Below, piece by piece: positions 36,022-48,135 of a stretch of DNA of 64,000 nucleotides. A program made the position numbers and the translations under genes. How positions within the stretch are numbered: the first letter of the stretch is position 1; each line of letters begins with the position of its first letter. The notes under the pieces were generated by a model. That model saw nothing but the letters and a program-made list of their open reading frames with translations. It made no database searches and was not told the origin of the DNA. The stretch is from Tetraselmis striata (lineage: Eukaryota; Chlorophyta; Chlorodendrophyceae; Chlorodendrales; Chlorodendraceae), in assembly GCA_006384855.1 (NCBI GenBank), contig VCJN01003164.1, positions 39,538-103,537 of the forward strand. Direction: 5' to 3'.

Positions 36022-37400
36022 GGCGTGATAACCGGCGTCGTTACCGAGTGGGTGTTGGAGGACTACGGCGGGGCGACCCAGTGGCGGGTTGTTTTCGAGG
36101 ACGGTGACATTGTGGACCTTCTGCGTTCAGAGGTGAGTGGGCCCGGCCTGCGTGCTGGTGGCACCACTCACCTGCGGTTGTATGGAATCACACGCACCCG
36201 CCCGGTCGGCGTGGCAGGTTGTGGAGGCTATGGCGGCTGCCCAGGAGCATCCCCCTGTGGATGCGGAGGTGGCGCCTGCGGGGTATGCAAAGGACCTCCT
36301 CTAGAGGGTGGATGGCGAAGAGTTGCAGGCTGTGCGCACGGGCGCGAGCTGCCTCCTGCTCTCCGGCGACCAGATGCTGAAGCAGATGGGCGTCATCGGC
36401 CAGATAGAGGAGGACTTGGCCAAGTCGGTCCTTGATGGGGATGAGGACGGCGAACTGAGCCCCACTGCCCGGCGTGCGTTCAACACAACCCGGCTGGCGG
36501 AGGCCAAGCAGAACACCGGCTGCCATGGCATGTGCCAGGTGCCTGTGGTCCTGGGCTATGTCATCATGGTCAACCTCTTCCCCCTCGCGCCGTTCCACCT
36601 GTATTTGTTTGGCTTGGGAAGGGACTTCTGGAGGAACTAAGTCACCGTGCTGGGCCACATTGGATTCCGGGCTATGAAGCAGGAAGACCGGCGCTAGGCT
36701 TTAGTCCTGATTCCCAGCCAGCAACTTTGGACGCGGGTTGCGCCCTTCGTTTGCGGTGTCCAAGAAGTCGAAAGGTAACCCCCCCCCCCCCCCCCCGGGC
36801 GTGGGTGTGGGCGTGGGCGTGGGCGTGACGGCATTCCCCTCCATGACTACAGGGCCAGGCAAGGTGACGGTGCAGTCCGGCTGGGTCATGGAGGACTGCT
36901 TGCACCACATGTAAACGCTTTCCCTTCTTACCGCCGGTCCGCTGTTCGAGGAGGCCCGGGTGAAGGCGATCATGACCGAGAAGGAGCTCGCGTCCCCAGC
37001 GGTGGTGCGTTCGGTGTCGCAGCTGGCGGTGCTTGGGCACATGTACAAGCGCCTGCAAGGAGCTGCGTGGTTCGTCACGCGGTGGGGGTTGCAGAATGTG
37101 GTGACGGAGGAGGACGGCCCCGAGCGCAAGGCGCAGGTGGACGCGCGCACCAGGGAGGGGAGGACTCGATACCCAGCGCGACGCCAACGCGCGGCGGCCG
37201 GGGCAGCGCGGCGCCAACGCGCGGCAGCCGGGGCAGCGCGGCGCCAACGCGCCGCGGCCGGGGCAGCGCGGCGCCAACGCGCGGCGGCCGGGGCAGCGCG
37301 GCGCCAACGCGAGTGGGATGGGCGGGGCAGCGGTTGCTACCGAATGAGGCTTAGCATCGTTTGCAGTAGCAACGCAGCCTTTCCGGTTGCATAGTGCGAC
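36022..37400 (+). pseudogene. Downstream coding part of the BED/Tudor-like gene, element L
   Basis: Plus-strand pieces conserved in element R: Tudor-like end (36025-36170); 'GDQMLKQMGVIGQIEEDLAK' to 'LFPLAPFHLYLFGLGRDFWR' (36308-36640); 'GWVMEDCLHHM' (about 36880); and 'EARVKAIMTEKELASPAVVR' running into the 30-bp minisatellite (to 37320). It contains a C tract (36780-36797) and several stops, some of which copy R lacks. The middle part suggests a membrane-like or buried helix. The family is unknown. Confidence 0.45.
37172..37320 (+). repeat. 30-bp coding minisatellite, about 5 copies (element L)
   Basis: Unit GCGCCAACGCGCGGCGGCCG plus GGGCAGCGCG, encoding a repeated decapeptide of the RQRAAAGAAR type. 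The array ends in the variant CGAGTGGGATGGGCGGGGCA. The homologous array in R has about 29 units. Confidence 0.9.
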
Positions 37401-37656
37401 ACCGCCTGGATGTAACCCAGCAGTACGCGCAAAGTGCAAGTGTTACACGTCCGTGTGCCCCACCCAATGACATTGCGCCCGACCTCACTGACGGCATGTC
37501 TCGCTCTCCATCATCTATTCCTGGGCCGTCCGTGCATGCGTGCGCAACCCGGCGGCAGCAGGCGCCGGACTCGGCGTGTGCCGGCGGCAGAGCTGCAAAG
37601 CCATGGACACGGTACGGGATGCCAAGTCTGGCTAATCAACTGCCGAGGCTGGCGGC

Positions 37657-38230
37657 TTAACCCCCATGTCCGGCGGCTGAGGGACGGAAAGTGCGTAGAA
37701 GTTGATCGCCAAAGCCGGCACTTAAGCCTGGCTGTGCTAGGTTCCTATTAAGCAATGGCGGTTTGTGCAAAGTAATTCGTAGGGGTGGACCATGCAGCGC
37801 AGGTAGGGGGCGGTATAAATGAGGACGGGCACATACACTGCTCCACGAAACGACACTGTCGCACGTGTAGTTGGATAGACCCCCCCCCCCCCCCCCCCCC
37901 CCCCCGGGTCGGCCCGCCGACCCGCCACGGCTTGTAATATATGGCATGCATCGCCGGGGTATGTGTGAGTGGTTGCCCCGCCGCCACACCCCCCCCCCCC
38001 CCCATTTACACTTGTGCACTCATTAAGTTTGGGCTGGTTTCGGAGCAGTACATGTACGTATATATATACATACAATGCAACGTAGGACGCGCGCGGAAAG
38101 AGGCAGGGCTGGCGGAGTGCATTGGCGGTGCGTAGAGTAGCGCGTTGGTGAGATTCGGGGTGCATCGGACGCCGGATGCCCATCCACCCGGCGTAAAAGA
38201 CGCGTAATATTCACACTATATTCACACATA
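37657..38230. other. Element L non-coding spacer with two C tracts
   Basis: It matches 47300-47880 of element R inverted. Poly-C tracts lie at 37879-37906 and about 37989-38003. The equivalent R tracts are at 47634-47656 and 47509-47532. Confidence 0.75.
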
Positions 38231-39260
38231 AATGTGTGAAAACCGGACATTCCGTGCCGAATGGATGGGAATACGGTGTCCGATACAGCCAATACCCTAG
38301 CAACACGCTGTTCTATGCACCGCCAATGCACTCCGCCAGCACCGCCTCATTCTCCGTCGATTTCGAAAATGCCTTCACATTATCCACCGCGAATTGCAAT
38401 TTCCGCCGTGTAATGTTGTCACGATGTGCGCACACAACAACACTTACTACCGGTTCCCACGCGGATGGAGGCGGGGCTGGCGGAGTGCATTGGCGGTGCG
38501 TAGACTAGCGTGCTGCAAATAATTGGGGTGCATCGGACGCCGGATGCCCATGCATCCACCCGGCGTAAAAGACATGTGGGCCGGTTTCGGAGCAGCACAT
38601 GTACGTATGTATGTATAAATATATACAATGCAACGTAGGACGCGCGCGGAAACAGGCGGGGCTGGCGGAGTGCATTGGCGGTGCATAGACTAGCGTGTTG
38701 GTGAGATTCGGGGTGCGTCGGACGCCGGATGCCCATCCACCCGGCGTAAAAGACGCGTAATATTCACACTATATTCACACACAAATGTGTGAAAACCGGA
38801 CATTCCGTGCCGGATGGATGCGAATACGGCGTCCGATGCAGCCAATACCCTAGCAACACGCTGTTCTATGCACCGCCAATGCACTCCGCCAGCACCGCCT
38901 CATTCTCCGTCGATTTCGAAAATGCCTTCACATTATCCACCGCTAATTGCAATTCCCGCCGTGTAATGTTGTCACGATGTGCGCACACAACAACACTTAC
39001 TACCGGTTCCCACGCGGATGGAGGCGGGGCTGGCGGAGTGCATTGGCGGTGCGTAGACTAGCGTGCTGCAAATAATTGGGGTGCATCGGACGCCGGATGC
39101 CCATGCATCCACCCGGCGTAAAAGATGCGTAATATTCACACTATATTAACACACAAATGTGTGAAAACCGGACATTCCGTGCCGGATGGATGGGAATACG
39201 GCGTCCGATGCAGCCAAAATCCCAGCAACACGCTATTCTATGCACCGCCAATGCACTCCG
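38231..39260. repeat. ~370-bp tandem repeats of element L
   Basis: TTCTATGCACCGCCAATGCACTCCGCC occurs at about 38313, 38866 and 39237; the last two are ~371 bp apart. The first interval is longer because of an extra ~180-bp partial unit around 38510-38700. The units contain GAAAACCGGACATTCCGTGCCG and the motif GTTGTCACGATGTGCGCACA. Short frames in them are repetitive and not genes. Confidence 0.85.
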
Positions 39261-39703
39261 CCCGCAACCCCCGCCTCATTCCCAGTTGTACGTGCTTGTG
39301 CACGCACGGAATGCTTGCACTGCTCCGAAACCACTGTCACATACCCCGCTCATTGGGTACCGATTGCGACGCATGCACGGCTGGATATTTGTTTACATAT
39401 ACCCCGGGGGGGGGGGGGGGGGGGGGGGGGGTCGCAGCGTCCCGCTACTCACCCTGCATTGGATTAGGGGCGATGATTGCAACCAAGACGAGGAGGCGCG
39501 CATGTACTACTCCGGAACCACGCGATGTGCCCGGTGACCTCCATATCAAGCACGTCCACCGATGCAAGTAATAAGGACAGCAGGAACCCCTCCCCCCCCC
39601 CCCCCCACCGCAAAGTGGAGGAAGTGTAGGAGTACAACCGGAGCATGACGTGATCCATTGTCGCTTACTTACAAGCACGGGCGGTGCTGCCAGACCCGAC
39701 CGT

Positions 39704-41199
39704 CTACGGCGGGATGGAGGCGGCAGCGGCAGCAAAAGGAGCCGCAGCCTCAGCAGCAAGCCGCAGCTCCTTCACGCTAGCATGGATGCTGGCGTAGTCC
39801 TCGTCACTGTACAAATGCTTTAGCAACACAGCATGATCCCCAAAGTGGGCCACACACTGCGCCGCCAACTCGTGATTGCGTTTCTCCGCAACATCACTGC
39901 GGGGGGTGATGTGTGGGTAGAGTGCCTCGTTGTAGGCTGCCAAGAACGGCGTGTATTGGGTAGGGTCGTCCGCACGGCCGCAGCTAGGCAGTCCCAGAAG
40001 GTGCCCCTGCCCGTACAAGCGGACATTGCCACGCCCGTGACATTTGGGACAGGGGTTGCCGCTGGGCAGCTCAAATGGGGCGCCCACGGGCCCGCGGTGC
40101 GTCGTGTCCGACCCAAACATGTACCCATGATATTGTTTCGTGTAGGGCCTGTCCTCCTCGGGGACACCCATGCCACGCTCCAAGTCCTCCAGGGGCTGCA
40201 TCAAGTTCTTGTGGCTCATGATGAAGTCGGTAGCTCCCGGATCTGTCTCCGCCAGCGTCCTCTCCTTGAGGCGGTGATTCTCGTGGCCCTTTTCATGTCA
40301 ACACATGGATGGCACTCAGTCCCCGCCCCCGCCCCCGCTCCCGCCACCGTCCTGGGGGGGGGGGGGGGGGGGAGGGGGGGGGCGCACCGGGTACCGAATG
40401 TGCTTCACGGCATCTGTGAAGCTCACTTCTGGCCCGCGGTACACCTCAGTGGGGCGGCAGTGGCACGTGCATGCAATGATGGCCTGCATATTTGGAGCCT
40501 GCCCATCAACGTGGGTGATCTGAGCGGAGGCATCCGCCGGAGTGAACAGCAACGCGATCACCGGCCACGACCAAAACCTTGGTGCTAGCTCGCCGGCCTT
40601 CTCGGCACCAGACACGAAAGCGCGCCGCAATTCCAGTAAAGGCGGCAAACAAGGCCTTCCTGCAAGGCACACGCTCAGAATAAGCGATGCACGAGTCAGG
40701 GGTTGAAGGGGGGCGGGGGGGGGGGGGGAGGGGGGGGCACCTCTTCATCTGCCTCTGCTTTTTGCCGACCCAAGTCTCTGGCGCACTCCTTGCCCAATGC
40801 CACAGCTTCCACGGGTCGACTTTGCCGTCCTTTTCTCCGTCATACGGCTTCACCTGCGTGTGGTCTGCAACGTCCAGGTCTTCCGGGGGCATGATGACCT
40901 GTTGGTGTCAGGGGCACACACACTATGCTCAACACCATGCTCACAACTACGGCGTTTGTACTCCCTTCCGCTCCGCCGCGTCCTTCGCTGAAACCAACCA
41001 TGTCTTGTGCGATGTGCGACAACAAACCCACCTCTAGCAGCCCGGGAGCGTTTAGATCCGGGTATGGCGTCGGGACCTCATTAGGGAACCTTCTCAGCAA
41101 GGCATGCGCGGCGTCTTGTCCGAGAAGCCTCCACAGTTCTAGGTGTACGGAGTCATAGGTACCACCATCCTGTAGCCACCGCTCGAGGTAGGCTTGCAA
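39704..41199 (-). CDS. Unknown element L gene (~500 residues, frame-broken), absent from R
   Basis: Minus-strand pieces in order: 'LQAYLERWLQDGGTYDSVHL' to 'GLLSHIAQDMVGFSEG' (41199-40960); 'HTQVKPYDGEKDGKVDPWKL' (40892-40740); 'SAQITHVDGQAPNMQAIIAC' and 'VSFTDAVKHIRYP' (40540-40390); and 'MSHKNLMQPLEDLERGMGVP' with a CPKCHGRGNV motif and 'LLKHLYSDEDYASIHASVKE' (40219-39704). The pieces are conservative in composition and separated by G tracts (40357-40381, 40712-40736). At least three frame changes or introns would be needed. I recognise no family. By position it is the best candidate for the element's transposase, but no DDE triad could be assigned. The whole region is missing from R, where the flanks join near 46197. 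Confidence 0.5.
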
Positions 41200-41573
41200 C
41201 CTCGTCGTCGCATCTTCCTCAGCGAGGAGCTCGGGGATTTAACATTGTTTGACATGGCGGCAGGTTTAATGGAGGGAGGGGGGGGGGGTGCCCACGCATG
41301 GGGATTTGCGGCGCTGGGTGGAGCGGCGGACAGTCACCCGCTCCGCCCCTACATGTCGTGCACATCTTCGTGCACATCGGTGCACACCGCTGCTGCACAC
41401 CGCTGCGCACATCCGCGCACATTCGTCGCGCACATATACACGCGCGCCCTACCGCATATATTATCCCGGATTCACTCGGTGAAACCGCGTATTCATTACG
41501 CCGTGCTACTTCAACAATAAACATTGCGAAATTACGCCGACACAATGCCGCACCGGCTAGCTCTTGACAATAC

Positions 41574-42356
41574 GTGCATATAAATAGTAGTGGCGCGCTG
41601 CTCCTCGCCTCCGCTGTGTCGTTGACTGCTGCGGAAGGCGGTCGTCGACTGGGTGTTAGTTTCTCCACCTCGGCCGCCCCCCCCCCCCCCCCCCCTTCAC
41701 CGCTCACAGCGCAATGGCAGACCTCGTCTCCCGGGCAAAAGTGGGCGGCGGGCCTTGTTGTCTCGCGTGTCCGCGCCGCCGGCATCGAGGAGGACGAGAA
41801 AGACATGAGGAAACGCGTGACAAGGTGGGCACGCAACAAAGCACTCCACCCTCCACATAAGCACGCACCCACACTCGTGGCTAACTTGTGCCGCGCGCAG
41901 GTTCGTCCGGGAGCGCCGTAAGGCCCACCTTAACGCCAAAGCTTCCACAGTGCCAGCGGCGCAACTCGTGGTGGCCGAGGAGGCCGCATCCTCAGCCGCT
42001 TAAGGCGAAACGATTGTGGCTTGTTGTGGGCGTCTGGGCACCGGGGGCGTCCCGACGCCAAGGCAAGGAAGCTCATGGCGGCGTCGTCGACGGCACAGCC
42101 TCCCGGGGTGGTGAAGACACTGACGGCCGCCGTTCTCCCTCCGGACGCGCCGCTGCCCCGCCCACCCCTAACTGAGAAGGAGCTGTGCTGGATGAACGCC
42201 GCCGACAAGAGGCAGTCGGACGCCGACAAGAAGCGGAAGAGGCCAGTGAAGAAGCGCCGAGGTAAGAAACTGACGGTCGCGGAGTCGGAGGCGGAGGCGG
42301 AGGCAGCGAGGTCGTCGAAGCGGCGGGTCCCCCGGGCACGCAAGAACAAGCAGTAG
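41574..42356 (+). CDS. Small basic nuclear-type protein of element L
   Basis: Frames 41574-41921 ('MHINSSGALLLASAVSLTAA' ... 'KDMRKRVTRWARNKALHPPH') and 42021-42356 end in a strongly basic tail ('KKRKRPVKKRRGKKLTVAES' then 'SSKRRVPRARKNKQ') that looks like a bipartite nuclear signal. A C tract at 41681-41698 gives a poly-Pro or shifted stretch. The copy in R (45241-45982, minus) preserves both parts, so this is a true element gene rather than chance. It could be the element's TNPA-like DNA-binding partner (inference from position and charge). Confidence 0.5.
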
Positions 42357-43041
42357 CCCCCCTCCGCGCAGGGGCCGGGGGGTGAGGGGGGGGGGGGGGG
42401 GGGGGCGGGGGGCCCGACCCCCCCCCCCCCCCCCCCCGGCCACATTCCCCGATGGCAGCTGTCGCGAATATTGTAATTCAATCATTCTTCGGCAAACCGC
42501 TGCCTGCCCCCCCCCCCCCCCCTCCCCTCCCCCCGCTCGCGAATATTTATGTAACGTGAGCACTCTTTGGCGAAACATGGCAGCCAAACCGCCCATTTGA
42601 TGACCTTTGATCGGACGGCTGGCATGCCCGTTCAGCAGTACTAGCTATAATGTACACAAAATTCCCCACTGTTACCAAATACGTACGGCTGCGATTTGCG
42701 CTCCCATGTACTAATAGTCGTAGTTATCCACAGGACGACTCGTCATCGCGCCCGGGTTCGTACTAGATACCCGGTACCGGCTTAATAAATATATCGCGTA
42801 CTACCCGGTACTGCACGGACAAACTCGTACCTTATACGTCAATGCCATGTAACGCGTCACCGTGCTAGTACGACTACCACAATGATCACAAAAAAGGTTT
42901 ATCGCCCGCCGGCAATACCGCCGGATGTAATCGGACGTAACTGGATGGACGTGCCGCCACCAGCAGCAGCCTTCACGGATGAATAATAGTCGCTAGTAGT
43001 AGTGCTTCGTCACCCGTATGTCACATCTCAATCTCACAGTG

Positions 43042-43650
43042 AGACCAACCGTCCAGCAGCTCACACTAGTAAGCCGCTGAGCGAGCCAATGCAGCGACAA
43101 CCCAGCCAGCTGACTCAAGAACACCGCCCACCACTAACCCTGTGCCCGGTGCAGCTCACACACCAACACACACCCGGAACTCACCACACACCCGAGCACA
43201 CAGTCTAACTCCCACCACCACCACAAGCAACACCCAACCTATTCCATGTTGGAGGGCATCGCAGCCCCCGCCAATCATATTAGCCGGCTCAGCAGTGCAT
43301 AAATACTGAGCACCACATAGCTATTCCGGTCAGCCCCCTTCCCCCATCACACCTTGGTAGCTGCAGGCGGGACGCTTCGGCTGCCTAAGCTTGCCTGCTG
43401 AGCTCTGGGTGGGTTAGGCCCGACTTAGGTAGGGACAACATGGGGGCGCTGTTGTCTTAGCTATAGCCCACTAAAAGGATGAGGGGCTAGGAAACATTGG
43501 ATGACCGGTAGCTTGAGCTGTGATAACACTTCGTGTTCCCCACTGTGGTTAGAGATAGCATGTCTTGAGAACAACTCAGTCTGAGCGAGCGGATGCAACA
43601 GACTAGACGTTGTGTCTAATTTCAATTTCAATTTCAATTTTGGTGTCACT
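43042..43650 (+). mobile_element. Probable remainder of the interrupted gag-like retroelement (fossil)
   Basis: It opens with Pro/Thr/His-rich coding-like sequence, then a 3' region homologous to 12190-12600 (inverted there), ending in a run of AATTTC repeats (43618-43640). The order matches the uninterrupted copy at 12-14 kb, which supports insertion of element L at 35075/43042. Confidence 0.5.
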
Positions 43651-44500
43651 TGCTAGAGGATGATGATACCTAGCGTTAGATGGAGCGCTGCCCTAGTGGA
43701 GTATTAGCTTAGTATTAGTAGGTACCAGAGCCTACTAGAACCATCTAGAAAGCTATAGCATTTGTTGTAGCAATAGTTGATAATATTATATCACTGTGCT
43801 GCGGACAGACGAAGGTGCCAGGAACCTGTCTGTAGTTAGTTGTGTGCTACTAAAATAGCGACGGGCCGCGGTTAGGACCGCACACGTCGATTGTAGTATT
43901 AGTCTAGTAGTTACACGCAGCACAAGTGGCGGGAATTGGAATCAATACGCAGCGCACGGAATGGCGGAAACCAGCGACTGTAAATAGGCCAGCAAAACCA
44001 CCGCCGGGCCAGTCACTCAGGTTACCGGCTTCCGGTACTGTAAGAATCCCTTTTCCCAAATCTCTGCTCATTATTCCTGGCCGTGTGGAATAACGGTCCA
44101 ATGAGCCCTCGACTCAGCTCCTGCCTTAGGACTACCTATGGCTAGACGACTATTCGGCCTAAGTCATGAGGGGGCTGTAACATTGCCATAGCAAAAGGCA
44201 ATCGGAGTTGGCAGGAGTTGGCATGCGGAGTTTGACAAGCTGACTGCGGAGCAATATGTGTGACGTACGTTGACATCGAGACTTTATTGGGGCGAGTTTA
44301 ACGGTTGGCATATGCTGCGTATGCTCAATACTTAGGTATTGGCGGGTTCTAACTTTCAGTTATGTATTCCTGCATCTGGTAGTTTGGCGATGTCAATGTA
44401 ATCCACAAAGTCCACGTGTTGGTATAACGAGTTAGCAAGTGTGAGCAGGTTCGTGCCGTAGCGTGCGTCAAGCGGAGCGCATGTAGTTGCGGATTGGTAG
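43651..44500. other. Spacer before element R, with an ~80-bp repeat
   Basis: Non-coding. 44186-44266 repeats 33880-33960 (LINE 3' end type). Element R starts at 44501. Confidence 0.5.
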
Positions 44501-45099
44501 CACTGTGAGATTCAGATGTGACATACAGGTGACGAAGCGCTACTACTAGCGACTATTATTTATCCGTGAAGGCTGCTGCTGGTGGCGGCACGTCCATCCA
44601 GTTACGTGCGAGTACATCCGGCGTTATTGCCGGCGGGCGATAAATCCTTTTTGTCATCATTGAGGAAGTCGTACCAGCCCGGTGGAGCGTTACATGGCAC
44701 TGACGTACAAGGTACAAGGTTGTCCGTGTAGTACCGGGTAGTACGCGATATATTTATTACGCCGGTACCGGGTATCGAGTACCCGGTACCCGGTACCCGG
44801 GCACGATGGAGAGTGGTCCTGTGGATAACTACGACTATATTAGTACATGGGAGCGCAAATCTCAGCCGTACTATTCGGCCAAAGTGGGGATTTTTGTGTA
44901 CATTATAGCTAGTACTGCTGAACGGGCCTGCCAGCCGTCCGATCAAAGGTCATCAGATGGGCGGTTTGGCTGCCATGTTTTGCCAAAGAGTGCTCACGTT
45001 ACATAAATATTCGCGAGGGGGAGGGCGGGGGCAGGCAGCGGTTTGCCGAAGAATGTTTGAATTACAATATTCGCGACAGCTGCCATCGGGGGATGTGGC

Positions 45100-45132
<33 letters not shown>

Positions 45133-45240
45133 GCGGGGGCGGGGGGACCACGCCCGCCCCGCCCCCCCCCGCCCCCCCTCGCCGCCAGCCGCTCCCGCCT
45201 GGGGGGGGGGGGGGGAGGGGGGGGGGTAAGGGGGCGGGGG

Positions 45241-45982
45241 CTACTGCTTGTTCTTGTTCTTGCGTGCCCGCGGGACCCTCCGCTTCGACGATCTCGCTGC
45301 CTCCGCCTCCGCCTCCGCCTGCGCCTCCGACTCCGCCTCCGACTCCGCGACCGTCAGTTTCTTACCTCGGCGTTTCTTCACTGGCCTCTTCCGCTTCTTG
45401 TCATCCGTCAGTGTCTTCACCACCCCGGGAGGCTGTGCCGTCGACGACGCCGCCATGAGCTTCCTTACCTTCGCGTCGGGACGCCCCCTGTGCCCAGACA
45501 CCCACAACAAGCCACAATCGTTTCGCCTTTAAGCGGCTGAGGATGCGGCCTCCTCGGCCACCATGAGTTGCGCCGCTGGCACTGTGGAAGCCTTGGCGTT
45601 GAGGTGGGCCTTAACGGCGCTCCCGGACGAACCTGCGCGCGGCACAAGTTAGCCACGAGTGGGTGCGTGCTAATGTGGAGGATGGAGTGTTTTGTTGCGC
45701 GCCCACCTTGTCACGCGTTTCCTCATGTCTTTCTCGTCCTCCTCGATGCCGGCGGCGCGGACACGCGAGACAACAAGGCTCGCCGCCCACGTTTGCCCGG
45801 GGGGGCGAGGTCGGCCATGGCGCTGTGAGCGGTGAAGGGGGGGGGGGGGGGGGCGGGGGGGGGGGGGGGGGGGGGGGGGCGGCCGAGGTGGAGAAACTAA
45901 CACCCAGTCGACGACCGCCTTCCGCAGCAGTCAACGACACATCGGAGGCGAGGAGCAGCGCGCCACTACTATTTATATGCAC
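45241..45982 (-). CDS. Small basic protein gene, element R copy
   Basis: Minus-strand counterpart of 41574-42356: 'MHINSSGALLLASDVSLTAA' at the start (45982) and the tail 'DDKKRKRPVKKRRGKKLTVA' ... 'SSKRRVPRARKNKNKQ' ending at 45241. A G-rich stretch (45837-45879, one C) corresponds to the C tract of L and is much longer here. A segment between 'VKTL' and 'DKKRKRP' present in L is absent. Confidence 0.5.
45837..45879. repeat. Long poly-G tract in element R
   Basis: 42 G and one C (at 45854). The equivalent site in element L (41681-41698) is a C run of about 18, the same tract in opposite orientation. Confidence 0.95.
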
Positions 45983-46260
45983 GTATTGTCAAGAGCTAGT
46001 CGGTGCGGCATTGTGTCGGTGTAATTTCGCAATGTTTATTGTTGAAGTAGCACGGCGTAATGGATACGGCGAGTGAATCCGGGATAATGTGTGCGACGAA
46101 TGTGCGCGCGCAGCGGTGTGCGGCGGTGTGCGGCGGTGTGCGGCGGTGTGCACCGATGTTAATTTAGTGTGAATATTATATCGGCCGTAGACGATCAGGT
46201 CTGCCAGCACCGCCCGTGCTTGTAAATAAGCGACAATGGATCTAGTCTCCCGCTAGTCTG

Positions 46261-47370
46261 TGCACCGCCAGTGCACTCCGCAAGCCTCGCCTCCATCCGC
46301 GTCGGAACCGGTAGTAAGTGTTGTTGTGTGCGCACATCGTGACAACATTACACGGTGGCAATTGCAATTATTAGCGGTGGATAATGTGAAGGCGTTTTCG
46401 AAATCGACAAAGAATGAGGCGGTGCTGGCGGAGTGCATTGGCGGTGCATAGAATAGCGTGTCCCTGGGGTTTTGGCTGCATCGGACGCCGTATTCCCACC
46501 CATCCGGCACGGAATGTCCGGTTTTTACACATTTGTGTGTTAATAAAGTGTGAATATTACGCGTCTTTTACGCCGGGTGGATGGGCATCCGGCGTCCGAT
46601 GCACCCCAATTATTTGCAGCACGCTACTCTACGCACCCCCAACGCACTCCGCAAGCCTCGCCTCCATCCGCGTCGGAACCGGTAGTAAGTGTTGTTGTGT
46701 GCGCACATCGTGACAACATATTACACGGTGGCAATTGCAATTAGCGGTGGATAATGTGAAGGCGTTTTCGAAATCGACAGAGAATGAGGCGGTGCTGGCG
46801 GAGTGCATTGGCGGTGCATAGAATAGCGTGTCCCTGGGGTTTTGGCTGCATCGGACGCCGTATTCCCACCCATCCGGCACGGAATGTCCGGTTTTTACAC
46901 ATTTGTGTGTTAATAAAGTGTGAATATTACGCGTCTTTTACGCCGGGTGGATGGGCATCCGGCGTCCGATGCACCCCAATTATTTGCAGCACGCTACTCT
47001 ACGCACCCCCAACGCACTCCGCAAGCCTCGCCTCCATCCGCGTCGGAACCGGTAGTAAGTGTTGTTGTGTGCGCACATCGTGACAACATATTACACGGTG
47101 GCAATTGCAATTAGCGGTGGATAATGTGAAGGCGTTTTCGAAATCGACAGAGAATGAGGCGGTGCTGGCGGAGTGCATTGGCGGTGCATAGAATAGCGTG
47201 TCCCTGGGGTTTTGGCTGCATCGGACGCCGTATTCCCACCCATCCGGCACGGTATGTCCGGTTTTCACACATTTGCGTGTGAATATATATAGTGTGAATA
47301 TTACGTACGCGTCTTTTACGCTGGGTGGATGGGCATCCGGCGTCCGATGCACCCCGAATCTCACCAACAC
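46261..47370. repeat. Three ~370-bp tandem repeats of element R
   Basis: Units start at 46261, 46631 and 47001, exactly 370 bp apart, and are nearly identical. Each has GCCTCCATCCGCGTCGGAACC near its start and CCCATCCGGCACGGAATGTCC near its end. Related to the repeats at 38231-39260 in element L. Confidence 0.95.
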
Positions 47371-48135
47371 GCTACTCTACGCACCCCCAACGCACTCCGC
47401 CAGCCCCGCCTCTTTCCGCGCAGGTCCTACGTTCCATTGTATGTATATACATACGTACATGTACTGCTCCGAAACCAGCCCAAACTTAATGAGTGCACAA
47501 GTGTAAATGGGGGGGGGGGGGGGGGGGGGGGGCTTGGGGGGGGGGGTGTGTGGCGGCGGGGCATCCACTCACACATACCCCGGCGATGCATGACAGATAT
47601 TACATGCCGTGGCGGGTCGGCGGGCCGACCCGGCGGGGGGGGGGGGGGGGGGGGGCGTCTATTCAACTACACGTGCGACAGTGTCGTTTCGTGGAGCAGT
47701 ATATGTGCCCGGCCTCATTTATACCGCCCCCTACCTGCGCTGCATGTTCCACCCCTACGAATTACTTAGCACAAACCGCCATTACTTAATAGGAACCTAG
47801 CACAGCCAGGCTTATATGCCCGCTTTGCCGATCAACTTCTACGCACTTTCCGTCCCTTAACCGCCGGACATGGGGGTTAAGCCGCCAGCCTCGGCAGTTG
47901 CTTAGCCAAACTTGGCATCCCGTACCGTGTCCATGGCTTCGCAGCTCTGCCGCCGGCACACGCCGAGTCCGGCGCTTGCTGCCGCGGGGTTGCGCACGCA
48001 TGCACGCACGGTAATACGCCGCCGACGCCGCCACGCTTATTTCCACCACCTTCGCCAGCCGCAGCTTCGCACGCCTTTCCGCCGACATACGAAACGCACG
48101 AATCCCCCCCCCCCCCCCCCCCCCGTCCCCGCGTC

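Larger units (their letters stand above)
35076..43041 (+). mobile_element. DNA element L, ~8 kb, CACTG-ended (CACTA-like)
   Basis: It starts CACTGTGAGATTCAGATGTG (35076) and ends GTCACATCTCAATCTCACAGTG (43041), so the termini are ~22-bp inverted repeats of the CACTG type. Clusters of short TGCACATCC-type repeats lie at 35328-35400 and 41350-41420, like the subterminal binding sites of CACTA elements. Contents in order: BED/Tudor-like gene (+), 30-bp minisatellite, ~370-bp tandem repeats, minus-strand gene of unknown family (39704-41199), basic protein gene (+). A homologous copy, R, lies inverted at 44501-52745. Compared with R, L lacks the zinc-ribbon gene (about 1 kb; joint near 37525) and ~585 bp beside the minisatellite. 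No clear 3-bp target duplication is seen (GCG/AGA). Confidence 0.75.

Noticed and set aside
42361-42530. Poly-Gly and poly-Pro proteins around the G/C tracts
   Set aside because: They arise from homopolymer runs. The tracts differ in length between equivalent sites of the two elements, so no fixed frame is kept.
35076-43041. A Polinton or other capsid-bearing virus-like element for the 8-kb copies
   Set aside because: No capsid, protein-primed polymerase, integrase or packaging ATPase motif was seen. The short CACTG ends and subterminal repeats fit a DNA transposon better.
46261-47370. CRISPR-like array
   Set aside because: Only three 370-bp direct repeats with no short-repeat/spacer pattern, and the context is a eukaryotic transposon.
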